64,000 nucleotides of DNA from Kitasatospora sp. MAP12-44 (GCF_029892095.1 NZ_JARZAE010000004.1:2108001-2172000), one strand, 5' to 3'. Shown: positions 1 through 7,708, numbered from the stretch's first letter. The notes: generated by a model not told the origin, from the letters alone. Translations and numbers: made by a program.

Positions 1-57
1 CAGCATTGGAGATCTAAAGGAAGACTCGAATAGGGTTCGACCGTTTTCCAGATAGTC

Positions 58-94
58 AGAAGCCCTCGCCAGATTCGTTCTGGCGAGGGCTTCT
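58..94 (-). terminator. Perfect hairpin downstream of the integrase
   Basis: A 16-bp perfect stem (58-73 with 79-94) closes a 5-nt loop TTCGT. It lies 33 bp past the integrase stop codon and so probably ends the rep-xis-int transcript. A hairpin of the same size and position, with a related loop and different stem bases, follows the truncated second integrase at 7663-7702. The DNA left of it (1-57) shows no gene; it may contain an attachment site, but no matching copy was found. Confidence 0.8.
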
Positions 95-101
95 GGGTGC
101 C

Positions 102-125
102 TTGACGGCAACGGTTGACGGCAAC
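102..125. repeat. Tandem TTGACGGCA direct repeat beside integrase
   Basis: TTGACGGCA occurs at 102-110 and again at 115-123, 13 bp apart, just before the integrase stop codon. The same pair with the same spacing lies at 7709-7730 beside the truncated integrase. Short direct repeats flanking a tyrosine recombinase gene are typical of arm-type Int or Xis binding sites, which is the inference here. Confidence 0.5.
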
Positions 126-126
126 G

Positions 127-1443
127 TCAGCGGACGAGTCCCGCACAAAGCGGTGGATCGTCACCGCCGTCGGGCTCGGCGGTGGCGTCTGCGGGGTGGC
201 GGAGTACGTTGCTGAGGGTGTCGATGGCTTGGCGCTGGAGGCGGAGTCGGACGTGGGCGTACACCGTCGCGGTCACCCCGATGTGGGCATGGCCCAACAG
301 CTCCTTGATGACGACAAGTTCGACGCCCTGCTCCAGGAGAAGGGTCGCCGCCGAGTGCCGAAGATCATGGAAGCGGATACGGCGAAGCCTGGCCCGGCGG
401 AGCAGGGCGGTGAAGTGCCGGGTGAGGGTGGCCCCTTCGATCGGGGAGCCGTCGGGCCGGGCGAAGACGTAGCCGCTGTCCTTCCAGCCCGCGCCCGCCG
501 TTTCGCGTTCCTGGCGCTGCTGGTCGCGGTGCTGTTCGAGGGAGCGCAGGCACGGCGTGGGCACGGCGATGCGCCGCTCGGAACTCTGGGTCTTGGTTGG
601 CAGGGCGGTCAGGCCGCTGGAGTTGGTGCGCTGGAGGGTGCGGCGGATGCTGGCGGTTCCGCCGGCCAGGTCGAGGTCTTCCCAGCGCAGGCCGAGGAGT
701 TCGCCCTTGCGGAGCCCGGTGCGCAGGGCGAGTTCGAACAGCGCGTGCAGCCGGTGGCCGTGGGTGGCGGCGAGGAACGCGCGCGCCTCCTCGGTGGTGA
801 GGGGTTCGAAGCGGCGGGGGCGGGGTGTGCCCATGCGGACGTTGCGGGCGACGTTGCGCGGGATCTCCTCCTCGCGGACGGCGTGTTCCAGGGCGGACTT
901 GAGGACGGAGTGAACGTAGGCCAGGGTCAGCGGTGAGAGGCGCTTGGAACAGCACGTTCCGATGGCGCAGCACTGCGGCTGGTCGCGGGCGGTGTCGAGG
1001 CCGCGTTCGCAGCACTGGCAGGTGGTGCGGAGTTGGTCGAGCCAGGTGCGGACGTCCTTGGCGGTGAGTTTGGCGAGCTTCTTCTTGCCGAGGCCGGGGA
1101 TGACGTACAGGCGCACGCAGGCGGTGTAACGGGTGTGGGTGTTCTCGCGGAGTCGGTGAACGGCGACGGTCTTCAGCCAGTAGGTGAGGAAGGCTGCGAC
1201 GCTGCCCTGGGCGGTGGGGGCGGCTATGCCGCGGTTGCTGGCGGCGATCTTCTCGGTCAGCTGGGCCAGCGCGTCCTTCCTCGAGGTGCCGTAGACACGG
1301 ATGCGCTTGCGGGTGTCGCCTGCGGCGAGGACGTATCCGGCAGCTTCCCAGCGGCCGTCCTTGCGCTGGTAGACGGTGCCGTCGCCGTTGGCGCGGACCC
1401 TGCGCGAACCGGCGGGGGCGGGGTTGGTGTCGGGGGTGGTCAT
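127..1443 (-). CDS. int: Tyrosine site-specific recombinase (integrase)
   Basis: This 438-residue phage-type integrase would cut and rejoin DNA between element and chromosome attachment sites. The catalytic residues are visible: Arg245 in TGLRKGE, His359/Arg362 in HDLRHS, His385 in LGHA and Tyr395 in the ATVYAHV segment. The N-terminal arm and SAM-like core-binding region span about residues 15-200. A cysteine-rich insertion at 142-165 is common in integrases of actinomycete integrative elements. Its ATG overlaps the stop of the excisionase gene by one base (TGATG), so the two are translationally coupled. A second, deleted copy lies at 7734-8381. The att site is not identified. Confidence 0.95.
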   Translation of the reverse strand: MTTPDTNPAPAGSRRVRANGDGTVYQRKDGRWEAAGYVLAAGDTRKRIRVYGTSRKDALAQLTEKIAASNRGIAAPTAQGSVAAFLTYWLKTVAVHRLRENTHTRYTACVRLYVIPGLGKKKLAKLTAKDVRTWLDQLRTTCQCCERGLDTARDQPQCCAIGTCCSKRLSPLTLAYVHSVLKSALEHAVREEEIPRNVARNVRMGTPRPRRFEPLTTEEARAFLAATHGHRLHALFELALRTGLRKGELLGLRWEDLDLAGGTASIRRTLQRTNSSGLTALPTKTQSSERRIAVPTPCLRSLEQHRDQQRQERETAGAGWKDSGYVFARPDGSPIEGATLTRHFTALLRRARLRRIRFHDLRHSAATLLLEQGVELVVIKELLGHAHIGVTATVYAHVRLRLQRQAIDTLSNVLRHPADATAEPDGGDDPPLCAGLVR

Positions 1444-1628
1444 CAGGCTGCCTCTTTGAGTTGGTGGTGGACGAGGGCGGTCAGGGCATGGGCGGGGATG
1501 CGGCGGGCGCGGCCGATGGTGATCGAGGCCAGTCGCCGGGTGCGGATGAGGTCGTAGACGGTGGAGCGGCTGATCTTGAGGTGGGCCATGACCTCGGGGA
1601 CGGTGAGGAGTTCGGCGTCGGCGGTCAC
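1443..1628 (-). CDS. xis: Excisionase-type helix-turn-helix protein
   Basis: This 61-residue protein is essentially one MerR/excisionase-type winged helix: LLTVPEVMAHLKISRSTVYD forms the helix-turn-helix and a basic wing with GRARRIP follows. In SLP1/pSAM2-type elements such a protein steers the integrase toward excision. The GTG start overlaps the stop of the replication gene (GTGA), and its stop overlaps the integrase start, so rep, xis and int form one coupled operon. The size and position between rep and int are exactly those of known actinomycete integrative elements; the sequence alone would only support 'small DNA-binding protein'. Confidence 0.9.
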   Translation of the reverse strand: MTADAELLTVPEVMAHLKISRSTVYDLIRTRRLASITIGRARRIPAHALTALVHHQLKEAA

Positions 1629-3355
1629 GCGATGGCCCCCGTCTGGACGGCGGTGGTCAGCGGGTCGGTGGTGTGACCGGCCAGGTCACCGGAGCACCGC
1701 GCATGCCGGGGGCGGCTCGGTTGCTCGGTCCGGGAGCGCGGTGTGGTGGCCAGGAGGTCAGCGAGGTGGGCGAGTTCGGGCAGGAGGCCGGTTCCCGCGT
1801 ACTGCCAGTGCGAGATCACCAGAGTCGTGTCCGCGCCGCCGGATCGCTCGCGCTTCTCGTGGTGACCGGCGTGGTGACCGGGGCCGGGGTCGGTGTGACC
1901 GGCGATCAGGGCACTGCGGTCATCGCAGTCACTGTGCCGGTCAATGACCGACTGGCCCTCACCGGCCGGTCCCTGGCCTGCGTGTCGGCCGAGCAAGGCC
2001 GGGTCGGTCGGCGTCGAGGCAGCGGTGGCGTCGTCTTGGCGGGTTCGCCAAGTGGTGCGTTCGGCTCGGAGGCGGGTGAGGGTGGTGGAGTAGCGGCGGG
2101 TGCGGGTGGAGAAGTGGCCTCGGAAGCCGAGCATGTGGGCCCACTGGCGCAGGCGGAGGTGGGTGTGCTGAGGCTTGACGCCGAGGTGCCAGGCGGTGTG
2201 GATCATGCGGCGGGCGTGGTCGGTAAGGTCATGCTGGGCGAGTTCGGCCAGGAAGCGCAGTCGGCGGTCGAGGGTGCCGGTGGTGGTCTCGGCGCCCTTG
2301 GTGGCGTACTTGGCGATGTAGGCGGCGACGTGCCGGTCGGTGACTGGGCCGTCGCCGGTGAAGTCGATGCTGCGGACCGCGCGGACGTCGATCTGTCGCC
2401 CGAACCGGAACACGGTCGACTCCGGCGACTGTGACCCGTCGGCCTCCCCGACCTCGGAGGTGCGCTGGTGCTGGACGCGGGTGCGCTTGGCGGCGGCGCG
2501 GATGGCGTGGTCGAGGAGCTGGGTGGTGGCCCAGGTGGGTGGGGTGCTGTTGGGGCCGGTGGGTCCGTCGATACGGATGACGGTGTGGAAGTGGATCTGG
2601 CCGCGCTTTTGGTATTCGGCGACCTTGGCGTAGGAGAGCGTGGCGTGGTGGCGCAGGGTGCGCTGGGGCAGTCCTGCGGCGTTGGCGATCTCGCGGCGCA
2701 GGTGGCTGTTGAAGCGGGCCCACAGAGCAGGCGCGTGGGCGTTCCACAGCACCGCGCCGGTGTAGTCATACCGCTCCGGGTTGAGCGGCGTGCCGAGGAG
2801 TCGGTCGCCGTCGGCGTGCCGGGTGCCGCAGGTGCAGGGGGCGGCAGCGGGCTGGTTGTGGACGGGGCCGAAGCCGGGGGCGGTGAGGGTGGCGAAGACC
2901 CGGGGGTGGGTGGCGACGCTGACCGGGACGGTCTTGCCGCCGCGCAGTCCGGCGGCGATGAGCTGGTAGGTGTCGTAGCGGTAGAGGGTGGAGCAGGCCG
3001 GGCAGCGGGTGGTGCGGCGGTTGCCGCACCACACCAGGAGTTCGCCGGCGGGCAGGTGGCGGCTTTCGAGGTGGTCGAGGATCTGGCCGGTGGCGGTGTC
3101 CAGGCGGGTGCGGTGTCCGGTCATGCGGATCGGGCGGGCGCAGCCGCCCAGTGAGCCGATCTGGCGGGCCAGGGGCGCGAGGTGTCCGGCGGCGGCGAGT
3201 TTGGCCAGCCTGGCGGTCAGCCGCGCCCGGCGTTCCAGGGCCGAGTTCCTGTTCGCGGACGTGTCGGGGCTGGTGGTGCGCGCCGGTGCGGCGAACGCCG
3301 TGCTGGCGGGAGTGGAGGTGGTTGCGGGGGTGGGGAGTTGGAGCTGCGCGGGCAT
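1625..3355 (-). CDS. RepSA-like rolling-circle replication initiator
   Basis: A 576-residue replication initiator resembling the pSAM2 RepSA family. The HUH-type metal motif is visible as His255-Phe-His257 in QIHFHTV, and candidate nicking tyrosines are Tyr346 and Tyr350 in YIAKY. Cysteine pairs at about 118-121 and 174-176 suggest zinc binding. The ATG at 3355 is chosen because GGAGG lies 9 bases upstream; the open frame continues to 3550 but without similarity. The role inferred is nicking an origin so the excised element can replicate. No TraB/SpoIIIE-like transfer gene is seen nearby, unlike complete conjugative elements. The stop overlaps the xis start. Confidence 0.85.
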   Translation of the reverse strand: MPAQLQLPTPATTSTPASTAFAAPARTTSPDTSANRNSALERRARLTARLAKLAAAGHLAPLARQIGSLGGCARPIRMTGHRTRLDTATGQILDHLESRHLPAGELLVWCGNRRTTRCPACSTLYRYDTYQLIAAGLRGGKTVPVSVATHPRVFATLTAPGFGPVHNQPAAAPCTCGTRHADGDRLLGTPLNPERYDYTGAVLWNAHAPALWARFNSHLRREIANAAGLPQRTLRHHATLSYAKVAEYQKRGQIHFHTVIRIDGPTGPNSTPPTWATTQLLDHAIRAAAKRTRVQHQRTSEVGEADGSQSPESTVFRFGRQIDVRAVRSIDFTGDGPVTDRHVAAYIAKYATKGAETTTGTLDRRLRFLAELAQHDLTDHARRMIHTAWHLGVKPQHTHLRLRQWAHMLGFRGHFSTRTRRYSTTLTRLRAERTTWRTRQDDATAASTPTDPALLGRHAGQGPAGEGQSVIDRHSDCDDRSALIAGHTDPGPGHHAGHHEKRERSGGADTTLVISHWQYAGTGLLPELAHLADLLATTPRSRTEQPSRPRHARCSGDLAGHTTDPLTTAVQTGAIA

Positions 3356-3665
3356 GGGGACAGACCTCCGGCAGGAGTCGGGAGAAGAGGAGAGGCGATT
3401 GAGGGGCGATCCGGGTGATCGGCGCACGTGGGCACGGTGCGCGTGACGGCGGGCGCGGATGGTGGGCCGGGGACGTCTGTCCTGGTCAGCGGTGGTGTTC
3501 ACCAGCGGTGCGTGAAGGTAGCATCGCTTCAATGGCGCATTCAAGTACATCCCTCCTCATCTGTTTCGGCGGCCTGGTGGGGTGCGGGTACTGTGCCCTG
3601 GGTCTTCCGTTTTGGACGGGCCGGATTTCGGTGGTAATGGCGCAGAGAAGGCGGGGTGACCTGCG
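3356..3665. other. Gene-free spacer between rep and GntR gene
   Basis: This 310-bp spacer separates the divergent rep and GntR genes. It contains the palindrome GGTGTTCACC (about 3493-3502) and the direct repeat listed at 3525-3544. No convincing coding sequence or RNA gene was seen. It is the natural place for promoters and operators of both genes. Confidence 0.6.
3525..3544 (-). promoter_or_regulatory. Candidate rep promoter with direct repeat
   Basis: On the minus strand TTGAATGCG and TTGAAGCG follow each other 11 bases apart. TTGAAT followed after 18 bases by TACCTT would be an acceptable -35/-10 pair for rep. The repeated half-sites could be an operator for the adjacent GntR-type protein. 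This is inference from spacing and position only. Confidence 0.3.
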
Positions 3666-4088
3666 GTGACGGTGGGGCGGCGGGGGCGTAGACCGGCGGG
3701 CGGCACGGTGCTGCTGACGTTCGAGGTCATCGCCGAGGCCCTGCGGGAACGGATCCGCTCCGGGTTGCTGAAGCCCGGGGACGCGCTGCCGACGCAGGCC
3801 GTGTTGATGGCGGAGTACGGGGCCTCCAGCCTGTCCGTGCAGAAGGCCATGGCCCTGCTGAAGCAGGACGGCTACGCGATCTCCCGCCCCGGCAAGGGAG
3901 CCTTCGTCGCCCACCCCGACGCCGACGGTGACTCAGGTGACGGGGAAGCGGGGGACACGCCCGTCGGCGGGACGGCGGCGCGCGTCGAGGCACTGGAGCT
4001 GGCACTGGCCGAGACGCTCGAACAGCTCACCGCCCTGCGCGCCCGCGTCGAAGCCCTGGAAGCGGGCGGCACCGAGCTAGGTTGCTGA
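3666..4088 (+). CDS. Short GntR-family regulator with C-terminal coiled coil
   Basis: A 140-residue protein with a GntR winged helix at about residues 15-75 (IAEALRERIRSGLLKPGDAL, then LPTQAVLMAEYG and a wing with SRPGKGAFV). A usual GntR ligand-binding domain is missing. Instead a Gly/Asp-rich linker leads to a leucine-rich coiled coil at about 110-135, likely a dimerisation helix. The GTG start at 3666 has GGGGTGA just upstream. In pSAM2-type elements a GntR protein (KorSA) represses the replication and transfer genes, and the position divergent to rep suggests a similar role. The target sequence is unknown. Confidence 0.8.
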   Translation: MTVGRRGRRPAGGTVLLTFEVIAEALRERIRSGLLKPGDALPTQAVLMAEYGASSLSVQKAMALLKQDGYAISRPGKGAFVAHPDADGDSGDGEAGDTPVGGTAARVEALELALAETLEQLTALRARVEALEAGGTELGC

Positions 4089-4620
4089 CCCGTCGGCCGT
4101 AGGACGGCCAGGGGCCGGGGGTGCGTCCAGATTTTCTCTACGAGGTTCAAGGCGGGCCCCGCCCGTTGGAGGTGGCTCGACGTCGCCGACCGACCCAGGG
4201 TCAGACCGGCCCCGGGGTCTTCGCGGGTGTCGGCGATCAGCGGTCTGCCAGGTCATGAGTGGGGCTCGACTGGTGCCCGATGGGAGCAAGTTGTCGGGTA
4301 AGCGCTGCTTACCCGAGCACCGCCCAGGGTCGGAGCAAGTTGTGGGGTAAGGACTCCTTGCGCCTTGCGGAGCAAGTTGTCGCCTGCGACCGTCCTACGG
4401 TCGGATCGCGGGCACAGGGTCGGCCAGGGGTCCGACCCTCCCTCTTCCGCCGCCGGACCCGCCGTGGGCGATGTCCGACGCCGCCTCGATTCCGCAGCGC
4501 AGGCTCCCCGCCGACCTGCCGACCGCTCCTGTGCCGAGCGACCAGAGCGTGCACAGCCCGCCGAGTGCCGAGACGCCCGCAAGCAGCAGTCCGAACTCGG
4601 CCCCCGCGCGATCGGGACGA
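4089..4620. other. Gene-free region with iterons and hairpins (origin or transfer-site candidate)
   Basis: No plausible gene was found in these 530 bases, but there is dense repeat structure. It contains three copies of a 12-bp iteron (4283-4380), a 10-bp inverted repeat TCGGGTAAGC/GCTTACCCGA around a 3-base loop (4294-4316), a 7-bp one CGACCGT/ACGGTCG (4387-4403), and an 8-bp one AGGGTCGG/CCGACCCT (4416-4439). Such a pattern in a rep-carrying element suggests a replication origin, a cis-acting transfer locus or a complex operator. Confidence 0.5.
4283..4380 (+). repeat. Three 12-bp iterons GGAGCAAGTTGT
   Basis: Exact copies of GGAGCAAGTTGT start at 4283, 4332 and 4369. The first two are followed by the related extension (C/G)GGGTAAG; the third diverges. 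The first copy runs directly into the strongest inverted repeat of the region. Spacing (49 and 37 bases) is not helically phased, so a simple tandem operator is less likely than separate protein-binding sites. Confidence 0.8.
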
Positions 4621-5823
4621 TCAGGACGCCAGCAGCTCGGCGACTTCGGGAACGCTGCGGAACGCTCGCAGCCTGTCCATCACGATCCGTGCGCGCTCGG
4701 TGGTGCGCTCGCTGCCGCTCTGCCCCAGGGAGAGCATCCGGCCAGCAGTCCCGGCTGCGGCCTCGGGCTCGTTCGCGTCGGCGTAGGCCACGGCCAGCCA
4801 GGACAGGTACAGCGCCAACTCCCTCGCGTGACTGGCGTCGTAACGGCCCAGGACGTCCGTCAGCAGCGGTACGGCGCGAAGTGGCCGGTGCAGCTCGGTG
4901 TAGACGCGGGCCTCCATGACCTGGAGTTCCCCGGCGTCCATCCAGTACAGGTACGACGGTGACTCGGTGCCGGCCGAGTCCTGGGCCAGGGCCTCGCTGG
5001 CTTCCCCGAGGGCATTCATCGCAGGGCGGTCCTGGCCGGCGCGGGTGTGCGCCCAGGCCACCCGGTCCAAGTACAGCGCGCGGGCTTTCGCCGGAGCATC
5101 GGGACCGGCCTCTGCCACTGCGGCGGCAGCCAGGTCTACCGCGTCGGTTGCCCGTCCGGTGTTGCTCCACTGGTAGGCCAGCGAGCCCGCCACGTTCCCC
5201 GACAGCACGCCGTCCCCGGCGGCACGGGCGGCACTGATCCCGAGCCGGTAGATCCGCTCCGCCTCGGCATGCTCGCCCGCATCGGATGCGACCCAACCGG
5301 CGATCTGCGCCAACTCGCCAATCGCCCGTAGCAGTTCACGGCCCACCTGCTCGGTGTGGGTGCCCTCGCGGTAGAGCGTGACCGCCGCCCGCAGTTCCCG
5401 CAGGGCCGGGGCGATCAAGTCCTTCCCGTACACCACGTCGTCGGCCAGCCGCAGGCCGTGGACCCGCTGAGCCAGGTCGGTCACCTGCCCAGCCCCGATC
5501 CGACGGCCCGTACGGGCGCTCAACGGGGACAGCGGATCGCCCTCGGGCAGGAAGTCGGCCACGGTCAACATGCGCGGCGCGGACTCGGGGGGCTGGACTG
5601 CCTTCGCCGCTTCCAGCAGCTCGCGGGGAACCTCCAGCACCAGCGCCAGGAAGGGCAGCCACTCCCAGGGGGACCGAGTGCCGATCTCCCAGCGGGACAC
5701 GTCGTTTCGCGTCGGAGGGATCCGCCCGGGAGCAGCATCGGCCAGCGCCTCGGCGAGCCGCCGCTGACTCCAACCGCGCGCCCGGCGCAGCCGCCTGACC
5801 AGTTCCCCGACCGTCTCCCGCAC
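4621..5823 (-). CDS. XRE-family regulator with TPR domain
   Basis: About 400 residues: an N-terminal Cro/C1-type helix-turn-helix (RRARGWSQRRLAEAL, then NDVSRWEIGTRSP) and a long alpha-helical C-terminal part with TPR-like repeats such as EHAEAERIYRLGISAARAAG. This layout is common in Streptomyces, where the TPR part often senses a peptide or partner protein. The GTG at 5823 (MRETVGELVRR) is preferred because the domain starts there; an in-frame TTG at 5883 would add 20 cysteine-containing residues without a ribosome site. It is divergent from a small hypothetical gene and close to the element core, so it may control accessory genes. Target unknown. Confidence 0.8.
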   Translation of the reverse strand: MRETVGELVRRLRRARGWSQRRLAEALADAAPGRIPPTRNDVSRWEIGTRSPWEWLPFLALVLEVPRELLEAAKAVQPPESAPRMLTVADFLPEGDPLSPLSARTGRRIGAGQVTDLAQRVHGLRLADDVVYGKDLIAPALRELRAAVTLYREGTHTEQVGRELLRAIGELAQIAGWVASDAGEHAEAERIYRLGISAARAAGDGVLSGNVAGSLAYQWSNTGRATDAVDLAAAAVAEAGPDAPAKARALYLDRVAWAHTRAGQDRPAMNALGEASEALAQDSAGTESPSYLYWMDAGELQVMEARVYTELHRPLRAVPLLTDVLGRYDASHARELALYLSWLAVAYADANEPEAAAGTAGRMLSLGQSGSERTTERARIVMDRLRAFRSVPEVAELLAS

Positions 5824-5834
5824 CTGGCCAGCTT

Positions 5835-5855
5835 GGCAGACACAGAGGCAGACAC
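5835..5855. promoter_or_regulatory. Tandem GGCAGACAC repeat upstream of XRE-TPR gene
   Basis: GGCAGACAC occurs at 5835-5843 and 5847-5855, 12 bp apart, immediately upstream of the preferred start of the XRE-TPR gene and between it and the divergent gene at 5933. It could be an operator for the regulator; this is positional inference. Confidence 0.3.
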
Positions 5856-5932
5856 GCTGGCTACTCCGCAAGGTTCGCGCCAAAGGGGACCCTGATCAAC
5901 AGCCACAGCGAAGCCGATCACGGGCGGGCACG

Positions 5933-6310
5933 ATGAACCAGAACAGCAGCCAAGCGGAACGCCTGTCTCGCGGGAGTGCGGAGTCTGCAGGGGAGGGGCC
6001 TCGGTTGCTTCCTTGGACCACCCCGGACGGGAACCCCTGCTACCTGAGCACCGACGGTAGGGGGTACCTCTCGACCCTCGCCGACGACATCGAAACGGTG
6101 CAGATCGGCATGGGTGAGGAACTGTTGGAGTACGCCCGAGGCGTCCTGGAACCTGGTACGCCCGTACGGCCGGCCGTCGAATACCGCTGGCTGGCCTGCC
6201 GGCTGACCGAGGCCCTGTCGGACGTTCTCAGAATCGCGGACTCGCGCGGGCAGCGCATCCCCGCCCCACAGGAGGCGACCGAAGATGCCCGACCTGACGA
6301 GCACAACTGA
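5933..6310 (+). CDS. Hypothetical acidic protein divergent from XRE-TPR regulator
   Basis: A 125-residue soluble protein with no recognised domain. The first 25 residues are polar and low in complexity. The centre (about 26-105) looks folded, with PDGNPCYLSTDGRGYLS followed by helices containing GEELLEYARGVL and YRWLACRLTEALSDVLRIA. The tail is acidic. Small proteins of this kind often sit beside XRE regulators in Streptomyces, sometimes as regulatory partners, but the sequence does not show a mechanism. The ATG at 5933 is the first start after the divergent promoter region. A ribosome site GGAGG at about 6270, near its 3' end, may serve the next frame. Confidence 0.65.
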   Translation: MNQNSSQAERLSRGSAESAGEGPRLLPWTTPDGNPCYLSTDGRGYLSTLADDIETVQIGMGEELLEYARGVLEPGTPVRPAVEYRWLACRLTEALSDVLRIADSRGQRIPAPQEATEDARPDEHN

Positions 6311-6386
6311 CGGCCAAGTCCGCGACACCACCACGGCGGTAGACCTTCGAGACCCGATGACGCGACAGAGGCAAAGGACCACACTG

Positions 6387-6638
6387 ATGGGGACGACCAC
6401 CCGCTACCGGTTCCGCGAGTACAACGTGACCACCGACCCGGACCCCTCGGCGCTGCCGACCTTCGAGGCGCTCTGCGTCACCGGCGAAGAACAGGACTGC
6501 GCGGCCGCGGCCGGCGAGATGCACACCCCCGATGACCTGACGCGCTGGATCGCCGGACACTGCGCGCAGACCGGCCACCAGTCCTATCGGCAGACCACCC
6601 ACACCATCGTCCGCGCCGAGCCCGGAGCGTGGCAGTAG
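6387..6638 (+). CDS. Small hypothetical Streptomyces-type protein
   Basis: From the ATG at 6387 the product is 83 residues, starting MGTTTRYRFREYNVT and carrying two cysteines near the middle (ALCVTGEEQDC). The pattern YRFxEYxVTxDP, then xCVTGE and a C-terminal HxQTGHxxYRQT resembles small hypothetical proteins seen beside XRE regulators in streptomycetes; the function is not known. An AAGGACC ribosome site precedes this start. An alternative ATG at 6285 has a strong AGGAGG site and would overlap the upstream gene by 26 bases, adding 34 low-complexity residues. The family-like region begins only at the later start. Confidence 0.6.
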   Translation: MGTTTRYRFREYNVTTDPDPSALPTFEALCVTGEEQDCAAAAGEMHTPDDLTRWIAGHCAQTGHQSYRQTTHTIVRAEPGAWQ

Positions 6639-6680
6639 GATCACGCGCGCGACCGACGACAGCACGACTGGTCTACACCT

Positions 6681-6701
6681 CTGACGGCAGTAGCGACGGC
6701 A
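6681..6701. repeat. Degenerate third copy of the GACGGCA repeat pair
   Basis: CTGACGGCAGTAG followed by CGACGGCA resembles the TTGACGGCA pairs at 102-125 and 7709-7730, but with 12 rather than 13 bp spacing and changed flanks. It lies in a non-coding gap shortly before the toxin fragment and could mark the right end of the first integrated element. It could also be chance. Confidence 0.35.
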
Positions 6702-6806
6702 ACAACCACGGACTTCGGCGCACATCCACGGACACCGACGGACCGTCAAACCACCGTTGACCTGCGAGAAAGCAGGTGGGGAGGGGTCGCGTAGCACACG
6801 TACTAT

Positions 6807-7181
6807 GTGCTGGCGGGGATCACGCCGGTGCTGGTGCACAACTGCGATCCGGCTACTGCTGAGAAGGAAATGCAGTCCTTCCTGCAGAAGGCATTCCCCG
6901 GAAAAACCATTGGGCAGGGGAAGCTCATTTATGGTCCAGATGGCAAGGTTGCGACTGATCACGACGTCTTCGGCGACAATTTCATCTGCGAGGTCACCTG
7001 TGGTAAGGGTGGCGGCAAGGTCGGGCAGGTGCAGGATCGACTTCTCCCCAATACGGGCGGTAAGCCGCTAGCGGTCTATGGTCCAAAGCTTCGACCTGGG
7101 CCTGCCGCAAGGATCGAGGAGCTCGGGGTGCCAGTATTTCGGACGATGGATGATGTGGCTGCTTGGGTAGGGAGACAGTAA
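6807..7181 (+). CDS. Orphan C-terminal toxin module of a polymorphic (Rhs/Hint-type) toxin
   Basis: The fragment begins with YYVLAGITPVLVHNC, the standard end of the Hint/pretoxin region that precedes toxin tips in secreted polymorphic toxins. A stop codon at 6792-6794 lies just 5' in the same frame, so the large N-terminal part is absent. The GTG at 6807 gives 124 residues. The tip resembles a PD-(D/E)XK nuclease: TDHDVFGDNFICEVT with Asp and Glu, then a Gly/Lys-rich turn and QVQDRLLP; the usual Lys after Glu-Val is Thr here. Its stop overlaps the start of the putative immunity gene by one base. It may be a silent donor cassette for toxin-tip swapping. DNA is visibly AT-richer than the surroundings. 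Confidence 0.75.
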   Translation: MLAGITPVLVHNCDPATAEKEMQSFLQKAFPGKTIGQGKLIYGPDGKVATDHDVFGDNFICEVTCGKGGGKVGQVQDRLLPNTGGKPLAVYGPKLRPGPAARIEELGVPVFRTMDDVAAWVGRQ

Positions 7182-7573
7182 TGGAGACAGTGGTCCTTGT
7201 GTTTCAGGATTCAACTGTGACTCTAGGCCGGATTGCGGAGCTACTTGCGCATCTGGGGGCGGTGGCCAGCGAAGAAAACCTAGTTTCGGTATCTATCAGC
7301 GGCTCGCGAGGCTATCTGGTTTCCGTCTCTGATCCAGAGGCTGAAGGGCTGTTCGATGAGTGGCCGACCACGCTTTATCCGGTGTCTCCGGTGGCGGCGT
7401 TCAGTCTTGACTATCGAGATCCAGCTATCGTCCTTGGGATTGTCGAATCTCTGACTGGAGGGTTCGAAGTGCTCGTGGATACCAACTATGGAACCGTTGT
7501 GCCTGGCGGTGCTTTGGCCATCGATATGCTTCGTGGACAAGATTCTCCTCCAACGCCCCCTGTGGGCCGGTAG
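7181..7573 (+). CDS. Putative immunity protein for the adjacent toxin tip
   Basis: A 130-residue soluble protein with no recognised family. It begins METVVLVFQDSTVTLGRIAE and shows alternating hydrophobic strands, consistent with a small alpha/beta fold, and a proline-rich tail. Its ATG overlaps the toxin stop (TAATG) and GGGAG lies just upstream, the tight coupling usual for toxin/immunity pairs. Function is inferred from position only: it should bind and block the nuclease tip encoded upstream. Like the toxin fragment it has lower GC than neighbouring genes, suggesting joint transfer. Confidence 0.65.
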   Translation: METVVLVFQDSTVTLGRIAELLAHLGAVASEENLVSVSISGSRGYLVSVSDPEAEGLFDEWPTTLYPVSPVAAFSLDYRDPAIVLGIVESLTGGFEVLVDTNYGTVVPGGALAIDMLRGQDSPPTPPVGR

Positions 7574-7662
7574 CGTCGCGCCTGATTGATGTGTCAGGGC
7601 TTCGAGGTTGTCAAGTAGATATTCGGGCTGTGAGCACTCAATTTGGGTGCAGCTAGAAATGG

Positions 7663-7702
7663 CGAGGGGCCTCACCAGATTCGTTCCTGGTGAGGCCCCT
7701 CG
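7663..7702 (-). terminator. Perfect hairpin downstream of truncated integrase
   Basis: A 16-bp perfect stem (7663-7678 with 7687-7702) with an 8-nt loop. The loop and flanking bases (CCAGATTCGTT) match the hairpin at 58-94, while the lower stem has changed on both sides, so pairing is preserved. It lies 31 bp beyond the integrase fragment's stop. Confidence 0.8.
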
Positions 7703-7708
7703 TACGTC

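Noticed and set aside
102..125. Tandem TTGACGGCA repeats as a CRISPR array
   Set aside because: Only two short copies with a 4-bp gap; no spacers or cas genes.
3356..3550. N-terminal extension of the replication initiator
   Set aside because: The extra 65 codons overlap regulatory repeats and lack similarity; ATG 3355 has GGAGG at correct spacing.
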